Made by a program: the position numbers and the translations under genes. This document shows positions 5,872 through 7,213 of a stretch of 7,213 nucleotides of DNA, piece after piece. Numbering within the stretch: the stretch's first letter is position 1; every line of letters starts with the position of its first letter. The notes under the pieces are model-generated. The model saw nothing but the letters and a program-made list of their open reading frames with translations. It was not told the origin of the DNA and did no database searches. Source of the DNA: an uncultured Alphaproteobacteria bacterium (GTDB lineage Bacteria > Pseudomonadota > Alphaproteobacteria > Caulobacterales > Parvularculaceae); NCBI GenBank assembly GCA_938003575.1, contig CALKYG010000391.1:1-7213 (forward strand). Direction: 5' to 3'.

Positions 5872-6441
5872 ATGACCGCCAAAAAGTCTGCCGTCGGGAA
5901 AAAACCCGTGGCCGGGACCGCTAAATCAAAGCCCGCTGCTTCAAAGCGAACGGCGGCGGCCAAAAAGGCGACCGCCAAGGCGGCGCCGAGACCGCCGAAA
6001 GCGGCGGCCCGGAAGACGGCTAAGTCGGCCGCAAAATCCGCACCGGCGAAAAAGCCTGCCGCAGCGGCCGCCGCGCGGGCGAAACCGTCGCCGACCGCAA
6101 GTTTCGACCCCGATCGCCGGCGCGAAATGATCGCCGCGGCCGCCGCGCGCCGTCGCAAGACGGTGACGGCCAAGCCGCCGCAGACGCCGGTCGCCATCAT
6201 CCGTCCGCGCGAGCCGAGCCCGGTCGAACAGCATCGCTTTTCTGTCGGCGACCAGGTTCGCGTCGTTTCGACAGCCGGCATGTGGTTCAAGCACGGGATC
6301 GATTACCGCATTACGGCCGCGCTTCCGCCGCAAGCAGGAAAGCTGCAATACCGGATCAAGAACGATCAGGAGCCGTATGAGCGGGTCGTCAGCGAGTCGC
6401 AGCTGGCGTCGGCAGCGCACGGCGCCGCCGCACAGGCTTAA
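5872..6441 (+). CDS. histone-H1-like Lys/Ala/Pro-rich protein with a small C-terminal globular domain
   Basis: 189 residues from the ATG at 5872, chosen because GAAGGAG (5858-5864) lies 7 nt upstream; an in-frame ATG at 5836 would add 12 residues without a ribosome site. Residues 1-75 are low-complexity Ala/Lys/Pro with repeated AAKK, KTAK and APAKK units, about a quarter lysine, as in bacterial histone-H1-like (AlgP/Hc1-type) tails that bind DNA nonspecifically. A short helix DPDRRREMIAAAAARRR (79-95) follows. The C-terminal part, RFSVGDQVRVVSTAGMWF (122-139) to QYRIKNDQEPYERVVSESQL (159-178), looks like a small beta-rich domain that I recall as a stand-alone hypothetical protein in alphaproteobacteria; its function is unknown. 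Probably a nucleoid-associated protein. Preceded by a CtrA box and followed by a strong terminator, so likely monocistronic. Confidence 0.88.
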   Translation: MTAKKSAVGKKPVAGTAKSKPAASKRTAAAKKATAKAAPRPPKAAARKTAKSAAKSAPAKKPAAAAAARAKPSPTASFDPDRRREMIAAAAARRRKTVTAKPPQTPVAIIRPREPSPVEQHRFSVGDQVRVVSTAGMWFKHGIDYRITAALPPQAGKLQYRIKNDQEPYERVVSESQLASAAHGAAAQA

Positions 6442-6474
6442 ATCGCTGATTTATCAATAGGTTAACCCTGACTG

Positions 6475-6500
6475 AAAGGCGGCGCAAAGCGCCGCCTTTT
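6475..6500 (+). terminator. strong intrinsic terminator of the H1-like gene
   Basis: AAAGGCGGCGC (6475-6485) and GCGCCGCCTTT (6489-6499) form a perfect 11-bp stem with an AAA loop, ending in TTTT. It starts 34 nt after the stop codon. The A-rich base of the stem makes it potentially bidirectional. Confidence 0.92.
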
Positions 6501-6625
6501 GCTTGCCGCCTTGACCGGAATGTCCCGATCCAGGGGCGGTCGCGGTCAGCCGATGATTGTTGCAGATCAGCAATACGCCTGAGCTGGCGTGCAGTTGCGC
6601 GTCAATGTTTTCAGGGGCATCATTC

Positions 6626-6662
6626 AAAAAGTGGTCGGGATGCCTTGCACGCATCCCGACCA
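6626..6662 (-). terminator. intrinsic terminator reading on the minus strand
   Basis: A perfect 12-bp stem with a 7-nt loop and a following T5 tract, seen on the minus strand. It also has a weaker plus-strand form (stem followed by GTTT). The adjoining hairpin CCAGT-TTC-ACTGG (6660-6672) shares three bases with it, so the two cannot form fully together. Confidence 0.6.
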
Positions 6663-6709
6663 GTTTCACTGGAGGTCAATCGACGGGCTCACCATCGATA
6701 TCGCGTCTA
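6626..6709 (-). ncRNA. possible small RNA ending at an intrinsic terminator
   Basis: TGGTCGGGATGC (6632-6643) and GCATCCCGACCA (6651-6662) form a perfect 12-bp stem around a 7-nt loop. On the minus strand the stem is followed by C and T5 (plus AAAAA, 6626-6630), a well-formed intrinsic terminator; on the plus strand only GTTT follows. No minus-strand protein gene ends here. Upstream on the minus strand a weak promoter, TTGAGG (plus 6733-6738), 18 nt, TCGAAT (plus 6709-6714), would give a transcript of roughly 75-80 nt. The 5' end is uncertain. A dispersed palindromic repeat, or a terminator guarding against antisense transcription, are alternatives. Confidence 0.3.
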
Positions 6710-6783
6710 TTCGACACCGCGGAAGCGACACCCCTCAAAGGAAAATCGGGGGCGCAGCGGAAAAAGGATAGGCCGAATCGCCA

Positions 6784-6812
6784 GCGGCCGGGCGCTTAAC
6801 GCACACGGCCGC
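6784..6812 (+). promoter_or_regulatory. GC-rich hairpin just upstream of the last gene
   Basis: GCGGCCG (6784-6790) and CGGCCGC (6806-6812) pair perfectly; GCG (6792-6794) and CGC (6800-6802) can extend the stem inside. It ends 5 nt before the ribosome binding site AAGGGA (6817-6822) of the sigma-factor gene. It could be a leader structure or an operator, or chance in GC-rich DNA. Confidence 0.3.
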
Positions 6813-6829
6813 CTATAAGGGACGGGCTC

Positions 6830-7213
6830 GTGACGGATATTTCCGACGTCGGTGATTCGCTAAGGCCGTCCGGCCTTTGCGACGGTGAGGTGGACAAGGC
6901 GATCCGCCAGCATGATCGAACGCTTGTTCGGTGGCTCGCCCGGAAACTCGGCGACATTGAGATTGCACAGGATATCGCCCAAAGCGCCTATTTGCGCGTT
7001 TGGCGGTACGCGCAATCAAATGACGTCGATAATTTTCAAGCGCTGCTGTTCAAGACGGCTGCGAACCTGGCGGCGAACGAATTCAGGGCCCGAAAGCGCA
7101 GAAATGAATTCGCCGCGGAGCCCGTCGCTGGAGAGAGCGACCATGCCGTAGACCTCGTGCCCTCGGACAGTCCGTCGCCGGAAGCGGCGGCGGTTACAAG
7201 GGATGAAGTCGCG
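6830..7213 (+). CDS. ECF (FecI-like) RNA polymerase sigma factor, 3' end outside window
   Basis: An open frame of 128 codons from GTG 6830 to the window edge with no stop. AAGGGA (6817-6822) lies 7 nt upstream of the GTG, supporting this start. The translation has sigma region 2: DKAIRQHDRTLVRWLARKL (22-40), DIEIAQDIAQSAYLRVWRY (42-60), then DNFQALLFKTAANLAANEFRARKRRNEF (67-94), the FecI-like form of the -10-recognition segment. An acidic linker (DLVPSDSPSPEAAAVTRDEV) follows, and region 4 with its helix-turn-helix should come just beyond the edge. FecI-type sigma factors are usually followed by a FecR anti-sigma and a TonB-dependent receptor gene; none can be checked here. It is distinct from the sigma factor at 2932-3507, which has a different linker and partner. 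Confidence 0.9.
   Translation, partial: MTDISDVGDSLRPSGLCDGEVDKAIRQHDRTLVRWLARKLGDIEIAQDIAQSAYLRVWRYAQSNDVDNFQALLFKTAANLAANEFRARKRRNEFAAEPVAGESDHAVDLVPSDSPSPEAAAVTRDEVA

Larger units (their letters stand above)
6501..6829. other. 329-nt stretch without a convincing protein gene
   Basis: Short open frames here lack the GC-rich third-position pattern and ribosome sites of the neighbouring genes, and several run through hairpins. What can be seen is a strong hairpin with a minus-strand T5 tract (6626-6662), a small overlapping hairpin CCAGT-TTC-ACTGG (6660-6672), and a GC-rich hairpin (6784-6812) before the last gene. Confidence 0.5.

Noticed and set aside
6454..6669. 71-codon minus-strand frame and overlapping plus-strand frames (6557-6799, 6589-6771) in the gap before the last gene
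   Set aside because: The minus-strand frame crosses the strong terminator at 6475-6500 and starts inside the hairpin at 6626-6672; none has a ribosome site or coding-like third positions.
6814..6819. TATAAG as a -10 box for the last sigma-factor gene
   Set aside because: It overlaps the ribosome binding site, would start transcription only a few bases before the GTG, and has no -35 box at the right distance.

Overview
The window looks like chromosomal DNA from an alphaproteobacterium, most likely of the order Hyphomicrobiales (Rhizobiales). The case rests on high GC with strongly GC-biased third codon positions, xseB next to dxs, an ECF sigma factor paired with a DUF6768-type membrane protein, and a full CtrA-type box (TTAA-N7-TTAAC). 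A methanotroph-like lineage (Methylocystaceae/Beijerinckiaceae) would fit, but that is only an impression. I see no transposase, integrase, phage gene, tRNA, rRNA or CRISPR array.

Layout. Positions 1-112 hold the probable 3' end of an unidentified plus-strand gene. xseB (158-400) and dxs (551-2464) follow, the isoprenoid-pathway neighbourhood seen in many proteobacteria. dxs converges on a minus-strand pair: an ECF sigma factor (3507-2932) overlapping by 14 nt a small two-helix membrane protein of DUF6768 type (2945-2580). A long imperfect dyad (2509-2585) fills the gap between the convergent units. Divergent from the sigma factor, and preceded by a hairpin plus T6 tract in its leader, is a DUF1704/QEGLA-motif protein (3598-4857) with an intact HExxxH metallopeptidase motif.

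That gene converges, 9 bp apart, on a minus-strand two-gene operon: a four-helix membrane protein (5557-5093) and a small XRE-type repressor (5100-4867), overlapping by 8 nt. Upstream of the operon are two almost identical perfect palindromes (AATGTCCAA-N4-TTGGACATT), 38 bp apart. They are good candidates for the operators through which the XRE protein controls its own operon. The same intergenic region carries an 11-bp direct repeat and a perfect CtrA box ahead of a plus-strand gene (5872-6441). That gene encodes a histone-H1-like Lys/Ala/Pro tail joined to a small globular domain, and ends at a very clear intrinsic terminator.

The last part (6501-6829) has no convincing protein gene but contains a strong 12-bp hairpin with a T5 run on the minus-strand side, possibly the end of a small RNA. 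The window closes inside a second ECF (FecI-like) sigma factor starting with GTG at 6830.

The theme is regulatory: two ECF sigma factors, an autoregulated repressor/membrane-protein module and a possible cell-cycle-controlled DNA-binding protein sit beside housekeeping xseB-dxs. The best candidates for something undescribed are the twin-operator XRE/membrane module, the CtrA-box H1-like protein, the possible small RNA, and the metallopeptidase-like DUF1704 gene with its odd leader.
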